From Nemania diffusa (taxonomy: Eukaryota > Ascomycota > Sordariomycetes > Xylariales > Xylariaceae), in assembly GCA_038501195.1 (NCBI GenBank), contig JBBPUQ010000001.1:434001-498000 (forward strand): a stretch of DNA of 64,000 bases, given 5' to 3'. Below the pieces are notes generated by a model. That model did not search any database. It worked only from the letters and a program-made list of their open reading frames with translations, and had not been told where the DNA came from. Made by a program: the position numbers and the translations under genes. Below, one piece after another: positions 51,966-63,304 of this stretch; position 1 is the first letter of the stretch, and every line of letters starts with the position of its first letter.

Positions 51966-52460
51966 CTATACTCTCATGACACGATTCCCTCTCACATACT
52001 CGCAAATGGTTCCGAAAACATAAGCAATAAGATAACAAACCCAGCCTGGGAAATCAGCGACAAGTCCTCGGATGGCGTTCACCAGTAACCAAGCAGCCAT
52101 TATAGCTGAATTGTCAGCCTTGACATTGTTGTCATCGTTCTTATCATTTCGAATCGTCCAAAGGAGATACATTGCCTGCTTGCCAAATGGAAAATGCAGG
52201 ACACTGAAAACCAGGCCCGCAAGATAAAACGCTGCCGCAACACACTGTCTTGTTTCAGACCCTGCGATGTCCACTGCACTGTCTTTGGTAGCCAAGTTGA
52301 CTTCTGCTGTGGCAATGCTGATTGGGTACATGGAGAAGACAATGGAGAGTCCTCCCCACAGCCACTTCCCGTGGGTAGGCAGAATGTGATAAGTGACTAA
52401 TGGACGAATGAACATCGCAACAAGCAACGGTGCAGCACGGAGGAATACAGAGGCCGACAT
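51966..52460 (-). CDS. Small integral membrane protein, about four helices
   Basis: A single-exon ORF of 164 residues whose stop lies 170 bases beyond the MFS stop (convergent). Hydrophobic segments are at about 5-25, 32-50, 75-95 and 120-155 (AAWLLVNAIRGLVADFPGWVCYLIAYVFG). Size and topology resemble the small four-helix membrane proteins (for example DUF1772/anthrone-oxygenase-like) often found in fungal polyketide clusters, but I cannot match a defining motif. This is a topology-based guess. A Lys/Asp/Asn-rich loop near 108-118 is the only strongly polar part. Confidence 0.65.
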   Translation of the reverse strand: MSASVFLRAAPLLVAMFIRPLVTYHILPTHGKWLWGGLSIVFSMYPISIATAEVNLATKDSAVDIAGSETRQCVAAAFYLAGLVFSVLHFPFGKQAMYLLWTIRNDKNDDNNVKADNSAIMAAWLLVNAIRGLVADFPGWVCYLIAYVFGTICEYVRGNRVMRV

Positions 52461-52816
52461 GATGTCAATTTTGTGTGGTCTGCCCGGGTGGTTAATACTG
52501 GCTAAGTCAAGTGCATCCTACTACGCAACCAATTTTGTTCCTGTGATAAATATTGTAAAATCATCTTTTAAGCACTTGGTCGCCAGCTATGTACGAGAAA
52601 CACAGCTAGCTAAGACAAGTCTGACACTGCCCAGTGCGTGCGCCCCCAAATGCAACCAATCCCTCCTCACCCCTATTCCGCAGGCTGTCCCGAACAATTC
52701 GCCGACTGTTGCTAGTGCCATAATCAAATCTTGGATTTCTCGGGTGTTACGGAGTCATACTAGCTAACAGATAACATACTATGCGTCTTCGCTATACATC
52801 AGCTTACATGCATTTG

Positions 52817-53310
52817 TTACACCTTAGGCTCAATGATCTTTCCGTCATCAACGTACGTCGTCTCCCATCCAACCTGAATGGAAGCCCGGTCCTGATCAAT
52901 CCAGCCCTCCTCCACGTCTTGCACCTGCTCATCCCACTCTGGATCCGAGAGCATGTTTCTCAGGTGATCAGGATCAGTGACCCAATATGTCGTTGTAACA
53001 TCAAAATCGGCCATCTTCCATCCTTGCTTTCCCCTGAACTTCTGCAAGTCCTCCTGGAATGCGCTGCGGAGAGAGGAAGGCGTAAGGAACTAAAACTCAT
53101 GCTTAGTATGGGTCACGAGCCGTAGTTCGGGATTTCAGTAGGCCGAACCAGCGAGTAGCGCGCAACATTGTGCTTGTGAACTAGCTTCACCATGCGAGGA
53201 CGGTGTTCCTCCTGGTACCATTTCATGAACGCCTCATCTGAAACGTTGGGGTTCTTGTAATGCTGAACGGTGAACTTCAGAAGTTTTGCGGGTGCCTGCG
53301 ATTCAGCCAT
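52817..53310 (-). CDS. EthD-domain protein (dimeric alpha/beta-barrel)
   Basis: Two exons, 53310-53117 and 53063-52817, with a 53-nt intron, encode 146 residues. The splice joins EIPNYGS to AFQEDLQKFRGKQGW. The N-terminus LLKFTVQHYKNPNVSDEAFMKWYQEEHRPRM is the EthD/ferredoxin-like barrel motif with the conserved EEH. The second half has the matching WKMADFDVTTTYWV strand and the SDPEWDEQ helix. In fungal clusters, EthD proteins of this size act as dehydratases or cyclases on polyketide intermediates (AurZ of aurofusarin is one example). That role is inferred from family and context. Confidence 0.85.
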
Positions 53311-53943
53311 GACGATTGTTCTATGTGTTTATATCTTGCCACCGTCTCTGAGTGTATGTGGTTGAGTCAAGGTTGCTCTGGAAGGTTCCCGAGATGGGAG
53401 TTAACAGGGGAAGTTAGGTTTATATAAGGACTCAGGCACAGGTGAAACAGGTGATTCATCCCTTTGTGACCTTTTTCGACCCCCTGGCATGTGGTTCCAC
53501 ATCCTCCCTGCTTAAATCAGCTACATTGTTTAAGCATATAAACCGCGGGCGTTTAGCAGCATATTATATATTTAAAAAAGTACCTACTGATCTTCGAGGT
53601 ACTCTTTACATAGGTGTAATTAGGTGAGATCTGGGGAGAAAACAACGTATCTTAAATTCATTGAATTCAATTATTGGCTTATAACCCTAGTCTATTGCAT
53701 ATCCAAAGTTACTGTGCCGAAGCTGCATTTACAGAGATAGTGGTAGGCACCTTTCTTCACTATTCAAGCCGAGCCGACCTATCGCCTAGTCATAGGCAAC
53801 TTAGAAGGCGGAATAGTGTTAGATTATAGATAAAATCTTGTTCGGCCAAGGGCACAATCTCTCGGCGTTCATATATTACTCAGGCACCAAGGGTGTTTTT
53901 TTTCCGTTTGATTGAAGTCGGCACTTTGTTGTCATTACTAGGA
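53311..53943. other. Intergenic
   Basis: About 630 bases between the start of the EthD gene and the 3' end of the hydrolase gene, AT-rich in the middle. No gene supported. Confidence 0.55.
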
Positions 53944-55271
53944 CTATATACTACCCCTCTCAACTCCGAATACACCGTCGAGCCAATTGAATAGTGCACT
54001 ATGCAGGTGCGAGAATGCACCGACTTTAGCTTGCATGGAACCTCGGCCAATTCCGATAGGTTCCCACAGAACCTTGTCTTTGGTAGACACAAGTTGTGTA
54101 AGGCCTTCGTAGATTAATGAAGTTTGTACTGGAAGGTAAATTGAATCTTTCGCGCTTGTTACCAACACCGGACATGAGACCTGGCTCAAAATCGGAGTCT
54201 TTCCAGCTGGCTCAAGGTTGAATTCCTGTATCTTGCGGAGTGCAGCTGAAAGCGAAGTGACACCGAGCGCGTAGGCCCCGTGTGAAAGCTCCCATCGAGT
54301 TCGAAAATCGAACCGCAGCACAAATCCGAGAATAGCATTTGCCACTCCGTCCGACAGGTATCTCATGAAAAACGGAGTGCGCTCTCGGCCAGAAATACCA
54401 AAATCGTAGAAGCCGTCACTTGCTACACAGGCTTTGATCCTTGTATCGAATGCTGCTCCGCGGAGTGCAAAATAAGCTCCCATTGAATTTCCAACTATTG
54501 CAACCTTCGTCAAGTCAAGATTCCAATTAGGGTGGGTTTCCGCCTGGCGGAAAATCTCATCTAAAACAGCTGATATAACCACTTCCCAGTCTGGTCTTAG
54601 GTGCAACTTATCGCGGCGTAAGACGATGCCTTGTCCTGGACCTTCAAAGGTTAAAGTAGCATAACCACGCAGTCGAGCTCCAGATGCAGTAAAGTGATAA
54701 AGTTCTTCTTGAATCGAGTCAAAACCACCAGTGTTCAAAATAATCGGCGCTAAACTCCTGTCATTCTGGTCTCGCTTTGGTAGAAAGAGATACGCAGGTA
54801 ACGCTACATTCTCATAGGGAATTTCTAGGGGCACAACAGGAGTGTCGAGGAGTTGACAAGCCTGCTTGAAGTTGCCCACCGCCTTAGAAATAGCAGCGAG
54901 ATGGCGAGTATCATCAGGATTACGAATTAGCATACTTGGGTTATGATTAGTAACTAAATTTCAATGAATTCTTTGAGGTGGAACGGAAATAATTCATGTT
55001 CATACAATTCGCTTGTTCTCCTGTAATTGCTTGCCCGTAGTAGAGCCCACAGAGCGCTTGTCTTGTCGCCGGAACCAAGCGCACTCCGAGCCTGGCCCTC
55101 GGCGATATCGGCAACCTCTGACCATGCTTGATACCAACTGTCACCGTCGTCTTGGCGGATCTTTGAGGCTGCTTCAAAACACTCAGCTACATCAGCCCCA
55201 AGGGTTGGCGCCGTTCCAAGAACTCTGGTAAACTCAAAATTGAAGAAATCGGACGAAAATAGTCGGCGCAT
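53944..55271 (-). CDS. Alpha/beta hydrolase (FrsA/DUF1100-like, Ayg1-related)
   Basis: Two exons, 55271-54985 and 54934-53944, with a 50-nt intron (weak donor GTTCCA, ACTAAT branch, AAG acceptor), encode 425 residues. The N-terminal helical cap (MRRLFSSDFFNFEF, ALWALLRASNYRRTSEL) precedes the hydrolase core. The core has an oxyanion-like LNTGGFD region, the nucleophile Ser246 in GNSMGA, Asp359 in SAKDSIY and a His in AFSHLHS (about 406-408). This cap-plus-core layout is shared by heptaketide hydrolases such as Ayg1 and by pseudooxynicotine-hydrolase-like enzymes, so cleavage of a C-C bond or ester in a metabolite is plausible. The frame is open upstream of the ATG as far as a TAA with no other ATG, so an extra 5' exon cannot be excluded. 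Confidence 0.83.
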
Positions 55272-55822
55272 TTCTGAATGGGTGGGTATGCTTGCTGGCA
55301 CCAACGCAAGCCTGATGGTATTATGGAAGGCGTTGGCGAGGGTGCGGGTCGCATCTTCAAAGGATCCGAAATTAGGATGGATTTATGATGTCGGCGATTG
55401 GCAGGTTTTAGGGAGTTTTCTGTCTGATCGGCGCATTGGGTTCGGTATTCTTTCCACCGCCGCCGACCCTTTTTTTCCTGCTCCGAATCTACCGACTTGG
55501 CACTTCTCGGTGCATAGTGCATGCCTGAGGATGCTGTTGGGAAACTAAACTTCCATGCTTCGATTGCACGTGACTCAAACCTCACATGAAGGTCTCTACA
55601 AAACTAGCATGGACTTTATCGGCAACAAGAAAGCCTTAATACTGTATGGAAGTGTAGCACGTGACAGAACTACCCGTTGAGATCATATCTGCTAAAATCC
55701 GACGATGAGTAGGCGCAATACCAAGAAAATCAAACGACCCGTCTCATTCTCTTCTATCAAATCCCACAGTGCATGATTCGTTTATTTGACTTCCAAATAA
55801 CTATCATCAAAGATTCTACAAA

Positions 55823-57478
55823 ATGGCGAATACGCGGCCCGGGCAACGAGAATATGACATCCTCCTGATCGGTGCCACTGGCTACACCGGATCCCTCGCT
55901 GTCCAGCAGATTGCCCGGCATTTCCCGGCCGATCTTCGATGGGTTATTGCCGGACGCTGTGAGGCTAAGCTACAGCGTTTGAGAGAGAGCATACCGGCTA
56001 TTTCAGCCGGAGCAAGTGTGCCTGGTACGTATCGTGTTTATACTAGACGTTTTGGTATCACGTCGCGAAATGGCGTTGGGGCGGTTTTCTTGGCAGCTCG
56101 GACTCATCTCAAAAGAATCATATGTACCTCATTTGACAGCCTTGCACACAGAAACGCAATAAAGACGTAGGATAGGCCCGCAAATTTCTTTAAGTCACTA
56201 ATCGAATGTCGTACAGATATTGAAGTGATAAACTTATCTAAGTCACTACAGGACATAACCAGCCTGAACAACGCCGTCAAGCGATCTCATGTCTGCATCA
56301 GTGTGGTCACTTACTTCACTGTTGGTGAGATTGTTATAGAATCATGCGTGAAAAACAGGACAAGTTATATTGATACGTACGTTTCTAGTATAGGCTCATC
56401 TATACAATTAGGCCAGATTATTCCTGCTGCCAATTACTAACATGCTCTGATGGGTGACATTAGGATGGGAGATGTGGTTCTCCTTGAAATGCTCATATCA
56501 AAATACCACAAGATTGCAGAAAACAATGGAATCAAGGCAAGTTTGTGATGGTTTTCAAGGCCACTTGGTCATATAATAACTGACACAGTAATAGCTAATA
56601 CACGCCGCTGGTATATTCGGTGGTGTCCAGAATCTTCTCACCTGGGCTGCCACCAGACAATTGGCGGAGAATACTGCTTTATATACACAAGAGGTTGTAC
56701 TCGCTATGGATAGCATGAAGTAAGTGAGATTACAAAACCCTTGAACCAAGTAACATCAGCTGACGCAAAGTATAGCGTGAGTCCTAGCAAAGGCACTGTA
56801 GAGTCCTTCCTGCATGAAGCATCACGGGGAAAGGAGATCCGCATGAAAACCTCGGACCCGTGGCTGCTCTCCTCTATTCAAGGTGCCAACAATATCTCGA
56901 CTTCAAGTAATAAGATGAAGATGCGCATCGAACTAGACCTCGGAGCTCTGTCGGCAACATCGATTACTGCGAAACAAAACCAAATATTAGTACACCGCTC
57001 CTGGAATCTCCTACAAGGGTCAGATGAAGAATATGGTCCTAATTTCAGATATAACGAGTATATGAGGGGAGTGTCTGCCATGTCTTCTCTGCTTGCCAGC
57101 ATTAGTCAGTCTTTTCTAGAATGGCTTTTGGGTTTCAAATCCGTGAGAAATATCGTGGGAAGGACATTAAAAAGTCGTTCAACAAGTTTGCTCGACAAGG
57201 GCCCCGTGGTGATGGAAGCCGTGGCCATATCAGACGCGGAAACTAACGCAGGCGGCGCACTACGAGGGCATGCATTATTGCAATACCCACATGGGCCTTA
57301 TGATCTAACAGCGCTGGTTTTAACCCAAGGAGCTGCCTCATTATTGTATTCTAGTAGAGACCATGCGAAGAAAGGCTGTTTAACTACTGCCGCAATAGCA
57401 GCGGACCTCATCGAACGACTGAGGGGCACAGGGGTGACAATCATGCTGGATACCTTACATTGTAATTCAGCTAATTAA
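55823..57478 (+). CDS. Saccharopine-dehydrogenase-like oxidoreductase
   Basis: Five exons, 55823-56024, 56217-56376, 56464-56536, 56595-56719 and 56782-57478, encode 418 residues, all in phase. The Rossmann motif is at the N-terminus (DILLIGATGYTGSLAVQQIA). IAGRCEAKLQRL and ESCVKNRTSYID follow, then AAGIFGG and PSKGTVESFLHEAS, the family's central features. Members reduce C=C bonds (trans-acting enoyl reductases) or have unknown substrates; they are membrane-associated and unrelated in role to lysine synthesis. Intron 3 (56537-56594) uses a GC donor (AAG|GCAAGT). The 3' acceptor of intron 4 (56781) was chosen because it is the only one keeping phase and restoring the PSKGT motif. It faces the hydrolase gene head to head, with about 550 bases between starts, which may be a shared promoter. 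Confidence 0.85.
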
Positions 57479-58915
57479 AGATAATCCATATTACGCCCAA
57501 CTAAGAGAGCTTGAATTGAAGTTAAATTCTTTAAACTATTGAGACTATTAATTTATCATCACCAGTATTGTAACAAGGGGGCTTAGATTTTGATATTTGC
57601 GTTGCCTTTGCTCGGGCTAATAACGTAGTTATTAGTCCCGTATACCCTTAATTCTCTCTATTCTCGAGGGATCCATTGATCAACCTCTACTCCCTCAAGG
57701 ATCCCTTCGTAAGCCATGCTGTTTTCCTCAGTCGACTTCTCCAACCTTCCCTGTTATAGTTGATGCTTCACATCATTAAGTTGTCGGATAATGTGGCAGA
57801 TTAGGCCATGATGGGCCCCTGCTGTAACGAAGAAAAGTTCAGAATTTGGACATTAGAACCCGTTTCTAACCTAGTTACACGGTACCGTTGGATTACGAGG
57901 CCGTAAAAGGGGACAATCCAGAAGCCGCTCTCTCCACTTGTGAACAATGTCTATACTGTGCACGTTTAACTGTCGGCTCACCTTAGTTACTACTAGACTC
58001 GGCTACTAAGATCTAATTCTAGTCGAAAAGGGGTATAAAGCGTATGGTATAAATTTTATGCTTACCTTCTAGGTGTTTCTTTACTTTATGTGATACAGCT
58101 CGTCAATCCTGCTCTGGCAGAACTGGCCATTCGTTCTCTCATTCGTGCATACCTCGATCGCCTGTTGTATCCGGCCACCTCTTCCTTCGTAGGTGTCACA
58201 AGCAGCATTGCCTGCAATGCCGTAACCATCACAGACCACATCCTAACACTGTCCCTATCCTTCACATTGCGCACTAGAAAATTGAGACTCCTGTTTCTTC
58301 AATGCTTCTAACTTCTCAAGTCCCGTTATCTACTGCTCTTCGCTCAACGGTCCCGAGTAACTAGCAATTTAAACCAAAAGCGCAGTAAACCCTATTATGC
58401 TTTGATATCGAGTCAAGGTCGTATTCGAAGAAAAGCTATCTTAGTTGCGTATAGAGTAGCGAAAGCTGTACTAAGGCGGGCGTGGTAATTACCTTGCCGC
58501 GGATTCGAGTACGTGTGCTGTAGCAATAATACATTCCGAATCGCGACCGAATATCTTCAATCTAGCGACCCGGTCGAGAGGCAATGGGAACGGCAACTCG
58601 CGCCATGGCGAAGCAGGCTAACAAATTCCCGCCTCGGTTACTTGGAGAGGAGTCAGGACATTCTGCTATTTGGAGAGGACTGTAAACCTAATTCGGCAAA
58701 GCCCCTTCTAGTCCCCCCTAGTGCTCTTATCCCCACCTATTCTGACAAAGAGTGGAACTCTATGTGAAATACTAGTCTACTGAGAAAATTGGTATCTAGT
58801 AGATAGAGCTGAAACCTTTTTGGTTATCTATATTTGTCCTCCCCTCCCCCGCTCTTTTCAGTCGAGGAAGGAGAACCTCGGGTATCAACAGCCACACGTC
58901 AAGCCACACCACGCC
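57479..58915. other. Intergenic
   Basis: About 1.4 kb with no supported gene. Small ORFs (58090-58311, 58513-58767) have no recognisable features. The last 100 bases are C-rich leader sequence. Confidence 0.55.
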
Positions 58916-60479
58916 ATGACCGCATCAGCACCACCGCCGGCCCCCGCGCCGCGACCGGGCCCGACCGTGCCCTTCGGCCGCGCCATGCGGGACGCCCACT
59001 TCGGCTTCTCGCCCACCTACACGCCCCTCAACCACGGCTCCTACGGCGCGACGCCCCTCCCCGTGCGCACCGCGCACGCCGCGCTACAGGCGCAGGCCGA
59101 GGGAGCCCCGGACCCCTTCATCGCGCTCGACTGGGCGCCGCGATTGCGCGGCGCCCGGGCCGCTGCCGCCGGGGTCCTCGGCTGCGAGGTGGAGGACCTC
59201 GTGTTCGTGCCTAACGCCACGACGGGTGTGGATACGGTGCTTAAGAATATCGCGTGGGCGCAGGGCGATGTGGTGCTTGTGTACGAGGTTGTTTACGAGG
59301 CTGTGCGTGGGGGGCTGGCGTGGCTTGGGGAGACGTTCGGCGTTCGGGTTGAGGTAGTTCCCGTGCGGCTTCCTGTCGCGGATGATGAGCTCGTCGACGC
59401 GTTTGTTGCTGCCGTGCGAAAGGTCAATGCCACCCCGGGCGAGCGCGCGAGGCTCGCGGTTGTCGACACGGTCGTCAGCATGCCGGGGTTGCGCGTGCCG
59501 TTCGAGAAGCTAGTCCCTGCGCTGCGGGCCGAGGGCGCGCTGGTGCTTGTTGATGGCGCGCATGGGGTTGGACATGTTGATATCGACCTTGAAAAGTTGG
59601 ATCCGGACTTTTTTGTGACGAATCTGCATAAGTGGCTCTTTGTGCCGCGGGGCGCGGCGGCGCTGTATGTGCCTAGGCGCAATCAGGGGCTTGTGCGCAC
59701 GAGCTTGCCGACGAGTGTGAGGTTTCGGAAACAGGGAGATGAGAGTAATGGGGATGCGTTTGTTGAGTTGTTTGATTTCACGGGTGAGTTGGTATTGCCC
59801 TTTCTAGCTTTTTGCAGACATAGAGGCAGCGGTGCTCTCGCTCTTTGGTTTGGTGCTCTGGTGCTGTAGTTTGCCGCGAAGGGCGTGTTTGGAAAGCCAC
59901 GCGCTGGGATCGTCTGCTAATCTCGTCAATAGCTACTCTCGACATGACGAACTTCCTCACCGTGCAAGGTACGTGAACTCACTCTTCTGCAATCTCGCAT
60001 ACTCTCGCTCTTCGAAATGTTAACTCGCACTTCACCTAGCGGCCCTGTCTTTCCGCGCTGAGGTCTGCGGCGGCGAGGTCGCGATCCAGGAGTACTGCCG
60101 CGCCGTAGCCCGCGAGGGCGGAGACGTCGCCGCGGCCATCTTTGGTACTGAGGTTCTCGATGCAACGGGCTCCTGTGCGCGGGACTGCAACTTCGCTAAC
60201 GTGCGGCTGCCGCTGGAGATCCCTGGCGAAAATGAGGGCGGAGAAGACAGAAAGGGCAAGATCGACCCCGCGCACACGAAGCAGGTCGTTCTCTGGTTCA
60301 AGACGACGGGCGTGAAGGAGAGCGGGTGTTTCTTCCAGACGTGCTTCTATGCTGGCGCCTTCTGGTGGCGCCTGAGCGGCATGGTGTATCTAGATGTCGG
60401 GGACTTCCGCCGGGGAGCGGAGATTCTAAAGAGCCTTTGCGAGAGGGTTAAAGCTGGGGAGTATTTGATCGAACAATGA
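58916..60479 (+). CDS. Class V PLP-dependent enzyme (Egt-2/isopenicillin-N-epimerase-like)
   Basis: Three exons, 58916-59783, 59933-59968 (only 36 nt) and 60040-60479, encode 447 residues. The N-terminus has the family block FGRAMRDAHFGFSPTYTPLNHGSYG. VPNATTGVDTVLKN (phosphate loop), VDTVVSMPG and DGAHGVGHVDIDL follow. Lys239 in TNLHKWLFVPRG is the PLP-binding lysine. The micro-exon joins FDFTA to TLDMTNFLTVQ and AALSFR in frame. Fungal relatives are annotated as isopenicillin-N epimerase-like or as Egt-2, the hercynylcysteine sulfoxide lyase of ergothioneine synthesis; the FGRAMR and NHGSYG blocks fit the latter. The gene has clearly higher GC than its surroundings. Substrate assignment is inference. 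Confidence 0.9.
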
Positions 60480-62726
60480 GAAAGGGAGGGTATGTTTTGA
60501 CCAGGGTTTTAGATGTAGGGTTTATCGGATAGATCGGCTAGAGACGTTCTGAGGAGCCGCATAAAAGTGAGTGGTTGAAATTTATTGAACAATTTTTGAG
60601 GGGTACACTGTTGCCTGGGATATCTAATCCTACCTTTAGCTACTACACTTAACCAACCATATTTTCTTGCGCCTACTAGCGTCGCTCTCTCCCTCACAAT
60701 AGCCCAACCTAGCCTCATCGGAGGCTTTGAAACGGTCAAAGGGCTAGAACTTGGTAGAAGGACCGATCGGAGATGTGAAATTTGCATGCAGTGGTACCCT
60801 ACGGTAGGGTAGCAGCCTAGGTCCGGCATCGCAGCAAGTCGTTAGCGCCGGCTTCGCCATTCGTGCCGTCGAAGAGCTGTGTGTGCTGACGTAGCGGCTA
60901 GATTCGGATAAATATCCTGAGGTGATATCGGTATTATTCTTGCTCTGGAATCAAATTCACTCCTTATTCCTCACAGAAATGGGGATCTACGGTGCAAATG
61001 CTACCGAAATACTACAGAGGTTCACATAGTGCACTTACCCCCTCCTAATAAATAACAAAAAGCCCTGGCAATCTCAGAAGTAAAGTTATTGATAACATGC
61101 TAAAGGGCCAAATGAACATTGATTTATCAAACTTCCGAATAGTAGAATTATATACGAAAAAAAATCTTTAATTCGCCTTAATCCTCCTACGCACAAGGGA
61201 TTATAAAGAGCCAATAAAAAGGAGGTAAAAACATGAGATCGGGGCCGCACGTCATAAAGGCCAAGGTACGCGGAATATTCTATTCTAGACGTTCGAGGTC
61301 GAGGTGAGGTAGATAGGTTAGGTAGGTAGTATAAGGGTCTCGCTACGTCTTTCCAAACCTTCCCATACCTGTACTTACCACCCCCTTCTAAAGTGAAACG
61401 ACTAGAAACTCTTAAGCCATGAGTTTTGACGCGAAGGATGGCCCCACGTGACGTTTTTCGCCTCCGCGATGCTGATCTGCATCTACCGACCTAGTCTCAT
61501 GTGAGGCTTCATGCTTCTTCCACCATCGCGCAATTGGTCCGCTTTAGATAGACCCAAACATAAACTTATTTAGCAATACTAGAGGACACACCGCTGTTGG
61601 CTAGAGGGCCGTAAGAATAGTAAACATGCAAATACTGACAACGTTGCGCACTATCTCGCACTATATATATCATTAGAATAACACGATAATACGTTTCATA
61701 GTTTCTTAGGAGAAAGCATGACGAACAGTCCATACGCATTGCGACTCTCGGTGAATTCTATGACAATTATTCTATGCATTCTACAGCGTTAATATCTATA
61801 TTCGTAACGTAACAACCTTTCTTTTATTATTATAGCTTTCTGATTGTCGGGTCCGAGGCAATACTATGGGTGGGCCCTTTTTCAGCCAAGAGTTTCGGTT
61901 AGGCCTTCTAAAAGTTGCAAATGGAGGCCGAGGAACGCCAAGACTTTAAGAGTAATGCCGATAGGGCAGAGGTGAGGTGGTGGTGGTCCATTACGATACT
62001 CCCGACAATTCAAGTTTAAACCTCAAATTTCTGGTAAAATTGCATGGTAGGTCGTACATAATACGACTGCATGTTGCATGCATAAGTTGTTGCATGCATA
62101 AGTAAAAAGACCAATTAAGCTGAGGTGGTATACCTTAACTAGTTTAGTGATTTTATGATTTTATGATTAATGATTTGGTTGACCTGAGTAGCAGGACTAC
62201 CTTATTGGTTAATCTGGTTGACTTGGTTGAATAGACTGACTTGATTACCCTGATTACATCTGGCTGGACTTACTGACTTCACTAGGTCGAATTGATTTAT
62301 CAGACTGAATAGTTTAATTCACCGAGCGCCAGAATTATTGGATTAAATAACTAAATAGACCTAGCTGATAGTGTTTGTGAACTTGATTTATTACCAAATC
62401 AAGAACGAATAAACAAGAATTAGGATAGATTTGTCGGAAACGTGGTGATGGTAGGGGTAGTAACAGGTGTGGGAGACAACAGAGCTGACGCCTCACCCGA
62501 GGCGCCTTACTCCATAGTATATAGCATAGAGCGCGCACCATCTAAGTAGCCGTTGCAGATCTGCCTGTCTATCTAGCGCCCATGCTACTTAGTGTCGTTG
62601 CCCTAATCGCTCCGGAGAAAATGTCCTATGTGGCGTGGAACCTGCACTCTTTTATTTATGTACACTTTCATTTTTCTTTTTCTGGGGTAAGGTGACAAGC
62701 TGAGGATACGCATAGGCCGCCCCGGT
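60480..62726. other. Intergenic
   Basis: About 2.2 kb, mostly AT-rich, with AGGTAGGTA-type motifs near 61300-61330 and a GATT/GACTTG-rich low-complexity stretch at about 62140-62340. No gene or RNA recognised. Confidence 0.55.
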
Positions 62727-63296
62727 CGGCGCTAAACACAGGTAAAACAAGTCAAATAAACGGCTTTTAACGTGTTTTGCCTTAATTAATCGCAAAAACC
62801 GCTTATTTAACTTGTTTAGTTAAATTTATTATTTAATTTAAACAACTAAATAAATTTACTAAATGCGTAAATAAATAAAATAATAAATAAAGCTTTAAAA
62901 ATAAATAAAATAATATAAAATAAAATAATAAATAATAATTAAATAAATAACTAAATAAATAAATAATTAAATAAATAAATAACTAAATAAATAAATAACT
63001 AAATAAATAAATAAGTTTATTAAATAAAAAAAAGTTTTTATTAATAAATTAATATAAGTTTTAAAACAAATTTGTTATTTAAGTAAAAAAGTATTATATT
63101 TTTTAAGTAGCTTTTTTTACTAAAACAACAATAAAAAAAATAAAAATAAAATTTATTTAAAAATAACCAGCAAACACAAGTAAAATAAAAAATCTTTAAT
63201 TTGCCTGCCAATAAATTCAAACCCTTTATTTGTGCCTTAGTTAGTCAAGTTATCTGTCAAGCAGTCAAAGTATTGTTTTACCTGTGGGGAGCGCTG
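62727..63296. mobile_element. Non-autonomous hAT element (MITE), 570 bp, AT-mutated
   Basis: It is flanked by the exact 8-bp duplication GCCCCGGT at 62719-62726 and 63297-63304. The left end (CGGCGCTAAACACAGG) resembles the ends of the 3,958-bp element. The right end (inverted CAGCGCTCCCCACAGG) resembles those of the 527-bp MITE. The interior is a minisatellite of AACTAAATAAATAAAT-type units (about 62938-63015). Comparison with the left end at 321 shows mainly GA-to-AA changes. No coding capacity. Confidence 0.92.
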
Positions 63297-63304
63297 GCCC
63301 CGGT

